Assembly (NCBI GenBank): GCA_027604505.1
Contig: JADIIX010000098.1
Span: forward strand, 1,212 to 65,211
Source: Gonapodya sp. JEL0774
Lineage: Eukaryota > Monoblepharomycota > Monoblepharidomycetes > Monoblepharidales > Gonapodyaceae
Reading direction: 5' to 3'
Length of the DNA: 64,000 nucleotides
A model generated the notes under the pieces. That model was not told the origin of the DNA and made no database searches. It saw only the letters and a program-made list of their open reading frames with translations. Position numbers and translations under genes: made by a program. Positions 1 through 12,013 of this stretch are shown one piece after another. Every line of letters starts with the position of its first letter. The first letter of the stretch is position 1.

Positions 1-188
1 GGGTCTGTGGGTGGTGGGGGGGGTTGGGGTTGGTGGGGTTTTGGGGTTGGGGCGGGGGGTTTGCGTGCCGCCACCCCCCCCCACTCCCCCAACTGACGCC
101 CCCCACTTCCCCCCCCCCCCCCCCCCCCCGCACCCCTTCGTGTTCGTTTCATTGCCCGCCACCGCACCCCACCACACCGCACCCCTAG
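1..188 (+). other. G-run/C-run-rich intron sequence with G-quadruplex motif
   Basis: This stretch is most likely the end of an intron of the gene above, since it finishes in a clean acceptor (CCCTAG at 183-188). Bases 35-59 hold four G-runs of four or more separated by TTTT, TT and C, a canonical quadruplex-forming pattern. From about 73 onward the strand switches to long C-runs, including about 25 consecutive C at 105-129. Homopolymers of this length are also typical sites of assembly error. Confidence 0.5.
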
Positions 189-690
189 CTCATCCTCGCT
201 GAAGAGGCACCCAAGGTCCAGAAGGCAGCGACCGATGTGGTGCCCAAGGTGAACAGGCGGCGTGCGGGTGAGTAGTACATCCTTCTTCTTTTATTTAAGT
301 TTTTTTTTCTTGTTTGTGTGTGTGTGTGTGTGTGTGTGGTTGTTTGTTTATTTTGGAGATGGTGAGCCAAGCGCGTGGGCAGATGGAATAGTGCAGGCGC
401 GTCCTTTGCGGCCGGCGGCAGCAGGCAGAGCCTTGACCCACGCAGGCACACACCACACACACACCCGGCGCAATGTGCAGTGCCATCTGTGCACTGGTGC
501 ACGGGCCCGTAATGGCGTAACCAGCGTAGACGTTCGCGCCCCCCGTCGTTTGCGTTGGTTTGGTTTGTGGGGATGGTGGTGGCATGCTCGGGTTTCGTTG
601 TGGACTGTGGTTTGACCCTTGCCCCCTCCCCCCTCCCCCCCCCCCCCCTTTTCACATCTCGTAGCGGCGAACCGTGCCATCACCGCATAA
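189..690 (+). CDS. 3'-terminal exons of an unrecognised gene (5' part outside window)
   Basis: Two exons can be read: 189-267, entered from an acceptor ending CCCTAG, and 665-690, ending in TAA at 688-690. Joining them across the GTGAGT donor at 268 keeps the phase (1+2) and gives a basic, alanine-rich tail of about 34 residues ending NRRRAAANRAITA. The intron between them is about 397 nt, contains a (TG)n run and ends in a long polypyrimidine tract. Codons are strongly GC-ending, as in a highly expressed gene. I do not recognise the protein; a short basic C-terminus would suit a ribosomal or similar abundant protein, but that is only a guess. The upstream exons lie before base 1. Confidence 0.4.
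315..338. repeat. (TG)n microsatellite in intron
   Basis: About twelve TG dinucleotides in tandem lie inside the final intron of the left-edge gene. They follow a T-rich stretch and no coding sequence is interrupted. Confidence 0.8.
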
Positions 691-1652
691 AAACAGCCCC
701 TCACGAAGGTGGCTGCGGTTGTTGCGTGTGGTGTGAGATGTGTCGCGGGGTTTGTGAGACGGACGGAGGGGTTTGGGAATGAGGGAGTGTTGCGTGGGAG
801 GAGTGGTGCATTGGAAAGTTGAGCTCGAGGGGGAAAGGATGTATGGAGTGTAGTTGGGGGGGTTATTCGCACATATTTGTTTCAAAAAAACGATGCCGAG
901 AAACACAATGAAACGGTAAACCCGCGACGTCACGTTGGTGGAGGGGACTGTGAGTGGGGTCTGGGCGTGCAGGTATGCACTCGGTATTGTTGGCGTGGAA
1001 CCGAGACGTGGGCCACCCCCACCAAGTGATTTTGGGCGTTGTACGGGGTCGGTCCCCAAAAAGTGTCTGGACGTAGGGGCTGGGTTGTACGGGGATGGGA
1101 AAAAGCGTTCCGATCTTGGTTTAGTCCATGATTTCGCTCGTGTGCACACCAACGGCCGGGGTGGGTCTGAGATTTGCACCGGCGAATGGGGCAGGCCGCA
1201 AGTGCGTGTGCGCAGCGACGACTGAGTGTACATACCTGGTGTGCCTTTTCTTACGTCGCAGTGCGGAGCGGCGCGTCTGGTGCGCACGTTGACACGGCGG
1301 GGTTCTCGGTCGTTCTGGAATGGGAACGGTCGGGACGGACGTGGTTTTCGGTGCCCGTGCCCGACGACCTTCCTCGACCCCACGACCGCCGCTCGTTCAG
1401 GTTGTGATGAAGACACACACATTCGTTCGTTCGTTCGTTCGTTCATTCATACGATCTCATACTCTTATACCTGGGTTGGCGTACACACGTCCGGGACACA
1501 CAAACACGAATCAAAACAAAAAAAAATACACTACCCCGGAACACAGGCAGGAGAGAGTAGTACCGTCCACCTCTCTGAAGCCACACCCTCTTTCTCGTCT
1601 CTGCCCCCTTCGGCTCCCACGCCACGCACGCCCAACCTCCCCTCTCCCCCAT
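691..1652. other. Intergenic region between convergent genes
   Basis: This stretch lies between the stop of the left-edge gene and the stop of FZO1 on the other strand, so it should hold both 3' UTRs. Several long open frames cross it on both strands, but they are GC-biased, low in complexity and show no family motif or coherent splice pattern. I see no supported gene, tRNA or hairpin terminator. Confidence 0.5.
1421..1450. repeat. (TTCG)n microsatellite
   Basis: Six TTCG tetranucleotides in tandem are followed by two variant TTCA copies. They lie in the intergenic stretch downstream of FZO1. Confidence 0.8.
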
Positions 1653-4387
1653 TCAATGCTCTATATCCACATCCTCCAACGCATCCAACGACGCGCCTAC
1701 CCGCCCGCCGATCTCGTCCCAAAACCTCTTTGCGCCGTGCACTTCGGACCGTTCCTCTTCCAGCGCCTTGCGCGTCTTTTGGTGCTCCTGGAGCCGCCGG
1801 TAGAACCGGTTCTGTACGTCCCAGATGGACACGCGCAACGTTCGCCGGACGTTGCGGCCCAGACGCTCGACTTGGAACTGCGCCCATCCCGTCTCTTGGA
1901 GGTGGCGGCGCACCTTGTGTGAGATTTTCCGAGACAGGACGTGACGCATGTCGCTGATGGCGAAGGTGAAAAAGCCGATGCCTAGTGGCAGGGAGGGATA
2001 GGTAAACGTGATGGGGTGAATAATAATAAATTCCCAGATCGTGAAACACAACTCTACTACATTCTTGATCGTAAACTCACCGGCCAAAGTCAAGCCAATA
2101 AACGCAAACCGCCCGAGATTCCGAACGCCAATCTGTCCCGTCACACGGAACATTCCCTCTGCGAACGACCGGTACCCAATCACCCCGGTCGCCACCATTC
2201 CCATTCCAGGCAAGTACCCCATGGCCACATCCCACCGATCTTGGAAATCCAAAAAGTCTCCAAACTCCAACTTCACTTCGTGCTGGCTTTTCCTGGGCGA
2301 CGACGGCGTCGTGTCGTTTCCGGGAGGTACCATGTCCATGCCCTCCGACCACACTTGGCTCACGTTCACGTCCGTGGTGGCGCCATCGGGCGGCGCAAGA
2401 CAGTCTTTGGTGCGATCGCGCACCCTGGTGAGACATTCTTCCGTTTTGAATCGCCCAAAACGCTCACAACTTCGAACGCGCTCGATCGCTAATCGGTAGA
2501 GGTGGTTTCGCACCTCTTTGGCATAGTAGAGTACGGAAAGAAGGCCTCTCCAGGGAGGTTCCTGTCCGTGGTCTTCAATATCCGCAAGGAACCGCAAAAG
2601 AGTCTCCTGGGTGTGGTTTTGCACAACCATGGATGTGGAATCAATGATCTTGTCAATGTCATCCAGGACGGTCTCCTTCACGTCGATCATGTTCTTGTAC
2701 GCTGGTGCATCGGCCATAATTTTGGCGTTGATCTCGTGGTACTTTGAATCGATGTGGTTGAGGTTGTACGTGGCCACCTCATGGATGTCATCGAGAAGGT
2801 TGTGCAAGTACACCTTCGCGGGTGCCAGCTTCGATTGTAGGCGTTTCTCCAAAATGAAACCTCGCAGACAACGTTCCAGGTTTGCAAAGTCATCCGGGGT
2901 CCGGCCAGTCTCTTTGGACTCCTGCAAGCAGTTCTTCGCCGATACAAAATGAACCAAATTATCCGCATCTGCATACGTTCGAGGAGAAAGCTTCCGAATT
3001 TGGTCCAAAATATCGCGACGGCAGCGATCCTTATTCACAATCATGTCGAATCGGTTCACCACCACAAAAATGTAACCTTTTTCGTTGCCCGCAGTCTGCA
3101 AAAACTCCTTTCCCTGTGTGGGTCGAAAGTAAAATGGCGCGGTTGAAAACCGGTATGCAGAACAGATATCTGACTTTCAAATCTCACCGACAAAGTGAAC
3201 TGGTTCTCCGCATGGACCATAAAGATGATAACGTCAATCTCTTCCTGCCGCGCAAAAAGGGACATCGTTTTTATTGAATCAATGTTCAAACCGGGTGAAT
3301 CGATAAGGCTGATGTCGACGAGTCCGTTCTTAAGCAGGCTCTCCGAGGTTTCCCGTTTGTCGTGGCAGTATACTTTGAATATCTGATAATCATTCTCTGG
3401 AGCGCCGTCCTCATTCTCCGCAACAACGTCCACCAAGTTTCGAAGGTCGAAGCGAGTAAAGGTGTTGGGATCCTTTCGGTCGTAGAAAGAAATGTCCTCA
3501 ATTGCGTGAACTTCTTCCACATCGTCGTTCTGCGCGGCATCGAGAACCTCGCAAAACGCAGTCGTGCACGGTTGCTGGTCAGATGGAACGACTTCCCGTC
3601 GAAGAACAGCATTGACGAATGTACTTTTGCCTGCGTTTAGGTCCCCTGTCACCAGTACCTTTGAACTCGTGTCCTGCGTCCGGTTGTAAAGCTTCTCCAA
3701 ATAACCAATCGTATCAGCGATTTTATCGTGTAAGAGATTAGCAGCAGTTTTCTCCTCGAGAGCTTCCATAAACCCTGACCCCACACGCGCTTGGGAACCC
3801 TTCACTACAATTCTCAACACTTTCAGATGACCTTCTTCCTCGGCAGCGAGGGCAGCTTTTCTAGCGGACGTGAATGACCGTTGACTGTCACTTCCGATAG
3901 AAGGAGTCCGTTTCTTCTGTGACAGCGGGGATCCTCTGCCTCTGTCTTCTCGGGGGCTGGAGGGATCCGGAGTACTGCTCGAACCAGACACAAGAGCATC
4001 AATCGCATGGCTGCCGTTTAAGTCGGGTTGGGATCCATTGGATTTTTCTTCCGTCCGAATCGAATTGCCTATCCCGAGTGTTCGGTTCAGAGGATATTGG
4101 ACTGTCCCGAAAGGCCCACCCCTCTGCTTCTGTAAATCGTACAAGATGCCTCGAGTTCCGGAGATGAGGCCGAGAAGAGCATTACGACGTTCGAGAAAGA
4201 TTTTCTGATAGTCCACGTCCTTCCCAAGGTGCTCGCTGAGATGTGCAGAAACTTCCGACCTCTGTTGAGCTGCCACATCCCATGCTGGATGGAGAGAAGC
4301 TGCGGGAGCGACAGTGGGACTGCCCGTAGAAATACGAGATCCATCTCGCTTTACATTGGGCGGAGATGTTCGAACGGCTTGTGCCAT
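1653..4387 (-). CDS. FZO1: Mitofusin Fzo1 (dynamin-like GTPase of mitochondrial outer-membrane fusion)
   Basis: Exons 4387-3188, 3113-2081 and 1981-1653 give 853 residues, close to the roughly 855 of yeast Fzo1. A disordered Ser/Pro-rich N-terminus is followed by a coiled segment and the GTPase domain: G1 GDLNAGKS near residue 250, the G2 threonines in PCTT, G3 DSPG near 357, and G4 NRFD just after the first intron. The C-terminal third carries heptad-like helices either side of a hydrophobic Gly-rich hairpin (GLTLAGIGFF), as expected for the outer-membrane anchor. The start at 4387 is the first ATG of the open frame that leaves a sensible N-terminus. The second intron (1982-2080, 99 nt) has consensus GTGAGT and TAG ends but no in-frame stop, so splicing there is inferred. 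Its product would fuse outer mitochondrial membranes by GTP-driven tethering. Confidence 0.93.
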
Positions 4388-4633
4388 ATTTCGATCGATT
4401 TTGAAGGTTTTCGGATATGCCACGATAACACGCACACGTGTAACGTACATACATAAAACCATACGTAAAGGTAGTTGGTTTATTCTTCCAGCAATCGGAC
4501 AACCATTAAGTCCATCAGTGAATCAAAATTTTACATTATGGCTTCTGAAGTTACCACATTTGGAAACTCAGCATTGCAAGGCTACTTCCTCGACCAAGGT
4601 GCAAACCAGGAAGAAGTGCTTTTTTCATTTCTC

Positions 4634-7600
4634 CTAGTGGAAAGAAGGTGTCTGAGAGTTTCCACACCAAGGACAGACCTAAACCGTTGGTTGGGAGGTG
4701 AGTTCTTCTCGATGGACCAGCAGTGACAGGGATGAACCAGTGAGGGACCCACCCGCTCACAGGAAACAAACAAATTCCAATCGTCTTTGAACGCTATCTT
4801 GTTGCAGATTGTGCAATGTTTCTTGCTCTGAGAGGGAACAGGATAGCCTGCATAGAGGATATCAGGACACCTTCTCGTGAGGTCTCGCTCACAGAAACTA
4901 ACCGGTGACAATGCACTCGTCGTAGCACTTTCCACAAGCGTGGCATTTAAGAGCAGCTTCCGGATTGCTTGCTCCGCAGCTTTCACACATTCTTTTGCTC
5001 AGTTCCCGTCCCACCTTTTCATCCAGCGACACTTGGAGCACCCAGTCCCGAATCTCTTCTCTTCTTGACTCAGATAAGAAGATTTCGTTGGGGATAATCA
5101 TATTGTCTTTTGCGGGAGTAAAGCCTTGCAATTCAGGATCGTCCAGCAGTGTAAAAGTTGAGTCAGAACCAGCTTGTTGCCTCTCTTCCATTGCGTCTGC
5201 AATATCAATAAAACGATTCCAACATACAAACGCAACATTTAGCTTTCCTGCGGCCTAATAAACACGATTATAGGCTCCAGTCAGTCTCAATTTTCTTCGA
5301 TACGAAGCACGGAGTACACACCTTTGCGGTGCTCGCTGCGTCGTGGAGGGCAACGTCAATAGGTATCTCCGAGCTGTATCTCAATATCGCCAAAGATTGT
5401 TTTACAGCGACAGACTGCAGCTCGGGCTTTTTCTGACAGTAGTCTCGTAGAGCTATGAGATGTGCAACGTTCATTTGGCGTTGAAATAGGGGTCCGAACT
5501 TGGAACTGTAAGGCCCCGAGACAATTTTGAACAACAGCTGCCTTAGCAATGATACAGTGCTGACCGTCGAAGTTCGTCCGAACTCTCGCAATACGTGGGT
5601 TGCGGACTGGACGTAAATGTCGATGAAGATGTCTGAGGTGGGTACATCGTACCGCAAGCACTTTTCAAGAATGGCGACGTGTTTGCCCTCTTTGAGCATC
5701 TGTTGACAATATATGAGCAGATACCGAGACAAAACCTCTGGTCCCTGCTTTTGGGCAAGCTCGAAACACCTATCCCACTGGCCCGATTGAACGCATAAGT
5801 CCAATCCAGCGTTGACATCCACGCTAACGACTTTGTCAACTTGTCCACTTGTTCGCTGCGCTTGGATGAATGAAGTTTCAACATAATCACGATAATTTGG
5901 TGCGATTGACGCAATGGAACGGGCTCGATCCCAGATCCCACCAGCCACGAAAGCGTCGATAGAGTCCTTGTACCTCTGCACACCTGCGAACAGATCCCCG
6001 GCTTGCTCACAACGCTTGATTTCGAGCAGCCTCGAGCCAACGACGCCGGCAACTTCCTGGCTTCTTTGTGGGACAAACTTGAGAGCGACCTCCACTGCCC
6101 GTTCCCAGAGCTGTTCGAGCACTTCTAAGTCCTTTACGTTCTTTTGCGATGCTTTCAAGTAGCTATCGATTGCTTTCGAATACTGGCGTTGCTGCTCCAG
6201 TGCTTTGCCAGAAGCCACAATCTCTTCACGTGTCATATCCTCGGTACCAACCGCCTGCAACTCGTACTCGACGGTCAAGTCGGGAACACGATTGGGAACA
6301 TACTGCTTGGCGAAAAGCAATGCTTCTTTCCAAAGGCGCTGGTCTTTGTAGAACTTGATGGCAAGTTCTGGCCTTTGAGCACGCAACAAAAGTGATTCAC
6401 CCTTAGAGTATTCACCCTTGTCGAAAGCCAGCTTGGATTGACCAATAAGAATTTCAGGAACACTTGGCGGATCATGAGCCTCAGCTACGGCTAGCGCCGC
6501 TATCCAATCCTCATTGTGAATATGCATTAGGATCGCTTCTCGTGGTTTCCCTGCGGTGATGAATGCCTGCTCAGCTTCTTTGAATTTTCCATCATCTTCT
6601 AAGAACATTGCATGTTTATAGTGGATTTCTGCGATCTTGTAGTTGTCGGCGAACTTTGAAAGCTCGAAAGCGAAATCGAAAGTTCCATTCTCGGTTGAAA
6701 AATCGATAATGGCATCAAGCAATCCCAACTTTGTAAGCAGTTTCACGGCGCTTTCACCGCCGAGAGATCTTGCCCAGAGATAAGCCACTTGTTTCGATGG
6801 TGTTTGGCCTCCCTGTGTTCTTGCAACCTGCCACAAAAGAGGATGGTTCTCCGAGTACCAAAATACCCCTCCCTGTTGAAAAGGGAACTCACCCTGTACG
6901 CATCATCAAAGTTTCCACTGGAACAATACATGTTGACCGCACCTTTCCAATCTTTTGCCTCAAGGTACTGTTGCTCGGCGAGTTTGAAGTTCCCCTCAGC
7001 TTCTAGGGTCTTCGCCAAGTAGACGTGCGTTTCCGTGAGCAAATCGCTGTGATACTCTGCAACCAGCCGCAGCATTTGATCATAATGTTTATGATTTTTG
7101 TACATGTTGATGGCTTGATCAGGTTCGCCGGCAACCACGTACAAGCGATCTGCATCTTTCAGGCGACCTCCATGACCAGATAAGGACCTCAAAACAAGAT
7201 TCGCAAATGGCAAACCAAGACTGTACCGTCGGCAACATACCTTCAGATTCCATTTTCTTGGCTTGTGTTGTGTAAAATGCTGTCAGGTCGTCCTCTGACA
7301 TAAATCTGGTGGCCACATTGTAAGCATTTTCCCAAAGCCCCGCTTGTATGTACATGTCGACGGCGGCTTGCGGTTGATCCGCCTCCATGAAATACCTTTC
7401 TGCGGGGGTGTAATCTCTATTAGCAGAAAAGTGTCTTGCTAGTTGTAGAAGATGCTGTTTTGGCTTTTGATCTGGAGAGAGTGTGTCGGCGATGCTAGCC
7501 GCTCGTTTCCACTTGACAAGATCAGTTTCGAATTGAGTCAGAGGGACGTGAGCAAAACACAGCTTCTGACAACAATTCTACCTGACGGGCAGCAACCGCA

Positions 7601-10600
7601 CATTCAACGGCTTTGACAAGTTTCCCAGCTTCAATATAATGGTTCACAGCGGCGTCCATTTGCTTTTGAGAGCGTAAGTAATCCCCCCATTGCTAGACAA
7701 ATGAATGATTTTAGTGATTGTTTCGGTTCTTGATATTGTATCCTCACTTCTTCAATCGCAACGACTTGGTCGGGGAAGATTTCCCGGCACAAATCAACTG
7801 CTTTCCGAAAGGCCTTGCCGGCTTTGTATGCTTCTAGAGCGCGGTCAAATCGCTTGAGTTTCTGATACAAATGACCGGCCTGAAATAATGATCGAATCGT
7901 GAGGTATCCTTCTGTTGTTAAGAACGCAATATTAGCTGATCGCACCTTCTCAAGCATACCATTCTTTTGAAGAGCGGCTGCAACTCGCTCGGTAACATCT
8001 ACGGCACCAGACCAAAGACTGTGCACTTCCAACAAGTGAGCGGCCCTTGCTGGCATGCCTAGTTGAGAAAGGAACGATTCGTCAACGTAGAAATCTACTG
8101 GGAATATGAAGCAAGCAAACTCTTTGACATACTCACCTCCTTTCAAATATAAGTTTATGGCACCATAAGTATCTCCAGCCTCTTCCTTTTCTTCTCCTGC
8201 CTGCCCCTCTTGACCGGAATCGACGAGCCATTGCATGTAATTGCGACGAAGGACATCCAAGTCCGGATGGTTCTTGGCTTCTGCGACCTTGATGGACAGA
8301 TTCCACTTGTGGAGTTCTTGGTACATTTGCATGACGTCGTCAAGACGCCCCTGCGAACTCAAAGTGTTGATTTTGATTTGAGACGAAGGTTCGATGTGCA
8401 GTTCGCTTACGTTGTCCAAATATATCCTCTCAGCAGTCTTAAAGTCCTTCTGAAGAATGGCCAAATTCGCTTGCACTTCAATTACTTGTTGCTGCTCGTC
8501 AGCATTCTGAGGAGGACCTGTTATTTCAGCATAGACACCACAGACGTAACCACCACCAGCAGGTCACCTCTAAGGATTTTTCATTTAGTTTTCTCAAGTA
8601 TGCGGCCGTGGCAACATCACCGACTGCAGCACAACATCTTTGCGGAATGCAGAAACAATTATACCGATATTTGGCACCGATTACCGATTTTTACGTCTCA
8701 CCGCTCGACAACCAGCAATTGCCCATCCTTAAGTGCCATTGCACCGAGAGATCGCCACATTGCCTCAGTTTCGGCTGACATTTCCAATGTCTCCAGCATA
8801 GTGATTGCGCTTGAAAGCGCAGGGCGTTCCGTCAGTCAGGTCCAGGGTAAAGCAATCACCAAACCAACCGCTCGAAATCCTTGTCATCCACGGCCGTTCC
8901 AAACTCGATCAACCCTTCGTCCAGGGTGTACTCAACCGTATTTACACCCTCATCCGCAATAACGATGGTCTTGCCGTTGGCTCGCTCTATATCCTCGATC
9001 TCTCCCTTGATTGGAAACGTCGTGACTCGTTCGGGAGCGTCGATAGAGTACCAGATGCAGAGGTTTCCTCGTGACTGAGCAACAACAACGTCACTAAGCG
9101 GAACCCACTGTGGATAGAAGATGGTGCATTGCATCGGAAATATAGAGAAAAGCTGACATATGCCAAAAGGGGACTTACTTGAACGTACGTACAGTACGAC
9201 AATAAAGTAGATCGGGTCTGATCTGCTACATTGAAAACATGCAGCTGCTTTTGCTTATCTCTGAACAACAGCTTATTACCCTTCCCGGAAAGCTAAACCA
9301 CATCCGAGCGACTCGATCAGATATTGGATTAAACCACAGGATAGAGGAGGAGAACCCACCTCCAGCCAGTCGACGTTGACATCATGGTATACCACACCGA
9401 TAACCCCTCCAGCTACCACATCCTGCACGTGGATCGTACGGGCATCAGCGAGGTACGCTATGCGCTTGACATCAACATCACTCTTTCGCTCGTTCAGCCG
9501 CACGCTGTGGCATTTGTCCAGGTCTTTACGTAAGAATACTCGCTAGAAGCTTCCGATGTACCCCCCTCACCTAATGAGATGTGGATTCATATGCTCAGTT
9601 CTGCATGATGTCAAAATGTCGTTGACACCATACTCCACAAGAGACAGCTCGCCGGCGTTGAAGACCATGCAAACCTGCGGGTTCTCGAAAAAATACTTTT
9701 CGTTGGTACTAAATATCCAAGGCACCTGTCATGTGTTGACGGACACAACGAACAAAAAGGAATTGAATGTCCAAGCAGAACCCGCAATTGCGTCCATGCA
9801 AGGCCACCCACCTCGCTCAGCTTACACGACGCTAAATCACCCATTAAAAGCGTCTCGGGGGTATGTGCCACCAAAAACTGATCCTGAAATATATCGATTT
9901 TGACGACTTCGTACCCATAGTGGCTCTTGAGCACTATGCGTGCTCCGGTAGACAAGCGCTTGACAATAACCTGAGATGGGCTCACGTACGTGAACTCAAA
10001 CTTGCCTTTATATCGGGCTCGTTTGAGGCAGCAATCGAACAGGTCGACGGAGCCCGTAACATTGGCCTACGGAGGATGAACTGAGCACTGGCGAACATCA
10101 ATGCTTATTACAGCTGGTAGCGTACCACAACCAATTTCGCTGCATCAGGCTTCCATGCCATCGCCGTGACTGAGTATAAGTTCTCAACTATCTTTTGAGG
10201 CGCCTCCTCCCATGTAGACTTCCGCGAAGTGTAATTGTAGACATAAATTCTGAAATAATTTGCATTCAGTATTTGCTCGGGAGTGAATTGTTCTCACCAG
10301 CATAACGTACTAATAGTCACCAGAGTCGTCACGCACCTGTTAAAACCACCTATCGCCACACTTTGCCCACTTGGGCTCATCTCCGCCACTGCCAGATCTC
10401 CATCTGTCTCCTCCTCCCCTCCGTTCCCGGCCGTCTTTGCCTTTTTGTGGTCGAAACTGGCAACCTGTCGGCTCGTCTGTGGGTCGTACATGGAGACCAC
10501 GCGATCAGCGCCACAGGCGACGAGAGATTCACCCCAAGCCAAAGCGTAAGGGGGTGCGGTGTGTGTGGTAAATTTGCCCTGGAGAGAGAAGAATGAGTGA

Positions 10601-11896
10601 CTATTTGGGCTCACACAGTGCCAGTCGGGATCCATGGAAAAACATACTGAACTTGCCCCGCTTGCTCCATCATCAAAGTAGAACCGATATATACTTCCGT
10701 CCGCATGTCCCGTCGCTACCGCCACTCCGTCCGGACTGCTCGCGGCCGACACCACAAAACTTTCCGTTTCGTACAGCGTGGCTGCTTTGTTCGTCTTCAA
10801 GTTCCCCACGCGGACTTTACCGTCACTCAAGCCAAAAACTACGGCGTTGAGCTGACCCGCGGGCCACGCCATGCAAGTGATTTCGCAGGATTGTACGAAC
10901 TTGTTGCAGATGGATTTCTTCTCTCCCCACTCCAGTCCGAGCTTGTATACGAACACGGCGCAGTCTGATTGAGCTACGGCTAGACGGTTGGAGTCGGGCG
11001 AAAAGGCTAGCGACACAATAGTGTAGTCGTTTCCGGTCTGCGCAGATGGAACAGTTCAAGTGTTGGAAATTGGACATCGCAGCCACATGACATGAGAGGA
11101 AACGCTCTGATCCTTCAGACCGCGAAGAACTTCACACGCACTGCGCCGTGACCACCATCCAAATGAACTGTTCGGAGCCCAAGAAGAAGCAAAGTTTACA
11201 CTTCTTCCCATTTCTGAAAGGGTCGGTCTACTGCAACCAATGCCTCACGTATGCCCGTCCTATCCACAAAAGACATTCTCGCATACAATTGCTTCGTTTC
11301 CTTACCTTCGGGTCGGCAGGCTTTGTCGCGAATCTGTCCTTCCTTTCCCCAGTCTCGTCAAACACTTGTACTATCCTGTCCTGTCCGCAAATGGCGAGCT
11401 TCTGCCCGTTTGGTGACCACGATACCGCGCAGATCCGGTTGAAAGCATCTCCACTTTGGAGGATGGACTTGAGATGCCTGGGAGGGTTTGCATTTCAGAT
11501 GATACCAGTGACAACAATCCGATTTTCATTGTGGCAGTTGTGTCCACGAGAGACGGACATCATCGTAATATTGTGATGATGGAAGGTGAAGCAGAATTAC
11601 GGGATGCGTTGAATGTAGACCCATTTGAGATGATAAAAGGAACAATTTTCGACGCCAAACGCCAACATCCATTGCAGAGGGTCAGAAGAGAAACCACACA
11701 AGATTCAGATGGAATGTTGAAAGATTGGCAAAAGCGTGCATGTTTTCATTATGGTGCGATCGATGTTGCAAATACATCGTTTTCGCAGGGACAAAGTTTC
11801 GAAGAGAAGGGGGACGGTGCATTCGAGACGAGTAGGATTGGCATTTTAATTCTGTAGTGAAAGCTGGAATGTGCGCGAGGCGAACCTGAGCTGCAT
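4634..11896 (-). CDS. IFT172: Intraflagellar transport protein IFT172 (IFT-B complex)
   Basis: Twenty-three exons: 11896-11886, 11477-11306, 11037-10648, 10578-10337, 10249-10126, 10066-9812, 9725-9571, 9504-9360, 9292-9179, 9107-8869, 8809-8702, 8637-8568, 8506-8411, 8350-8137, 8058-7946, 7879-7748, 7692-7582, 7511-7241, 7167-6893, 6827-5322, 5254-4903, 4847-4753 and 4678-4634. All junctions are in phase and give 1744 residues; the animal protein is about 1750. The first roughly 600 residues are two WD40 propellers ([31 protein letters not shown]), followed by a long TPR-like solenoid ([23 protein letters not shown]). The C-terminus has paired cysteines (CESCG, CHACGKC, CPWCG) like a zinc ribbon. 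In ciliates, algae and animals IFT172 carries tubulin cargo and acts in turnaround at the flagellar tip. Its intact state is the main evidence for a flagellated stage. The 11-nt first exon is the least certain part. Confidence 0.96.
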
Positions 11897-12013
11897 CTTG
11901 ATTGAGGTCAGATTTTGAAGAATAGAATTCTGAAGGAGGTGTCTGCTAGTGCTCCCCTCGCAATCCGGCAGATACACCAGCTGGCCATCACCTGCATACA
12001 TATTTATTTCAAC
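11897..12013. promoter_or_regulatory. Short divergent intergenic region, IFT172 / golgin
   Basis: Only 117 bp separate the two proposed start codons, which point away from each other, so one bidirectional promoter must serve both genes or their 5' UTRs must overlap. I did not recognise a TATA box or any RFX-type site here with confidence. The estimate depends on the 11-nt first exon of IFT172 being real. Confidence 0.45.

Noticed and set aside
30-59. Telomere-like GGGGTTTTGGGG sequence at the left edge
   Set aside because: There is a single irregular copy set, it lies next to a spliced coding exon, and fungal telomeres are normally TTAGGG-type. Treated as a G-rich intron.
1174-1957. Several long open frames on both strands left of FZO1
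   Set aside because: They are GC-driven, mutually overlapping and low in complexity. The longest run through the FZO1 3' end antisense and show no family signal.
11456-11857. 133-codon plus-strand open frame inside the first intron of IFT172
   Set aside because: It has an ATG-led, protein-like composition but no recognisable domain. It overlaps exon 2 of IFT172 on the other strand and has no upstream promoter room. Probably chance.
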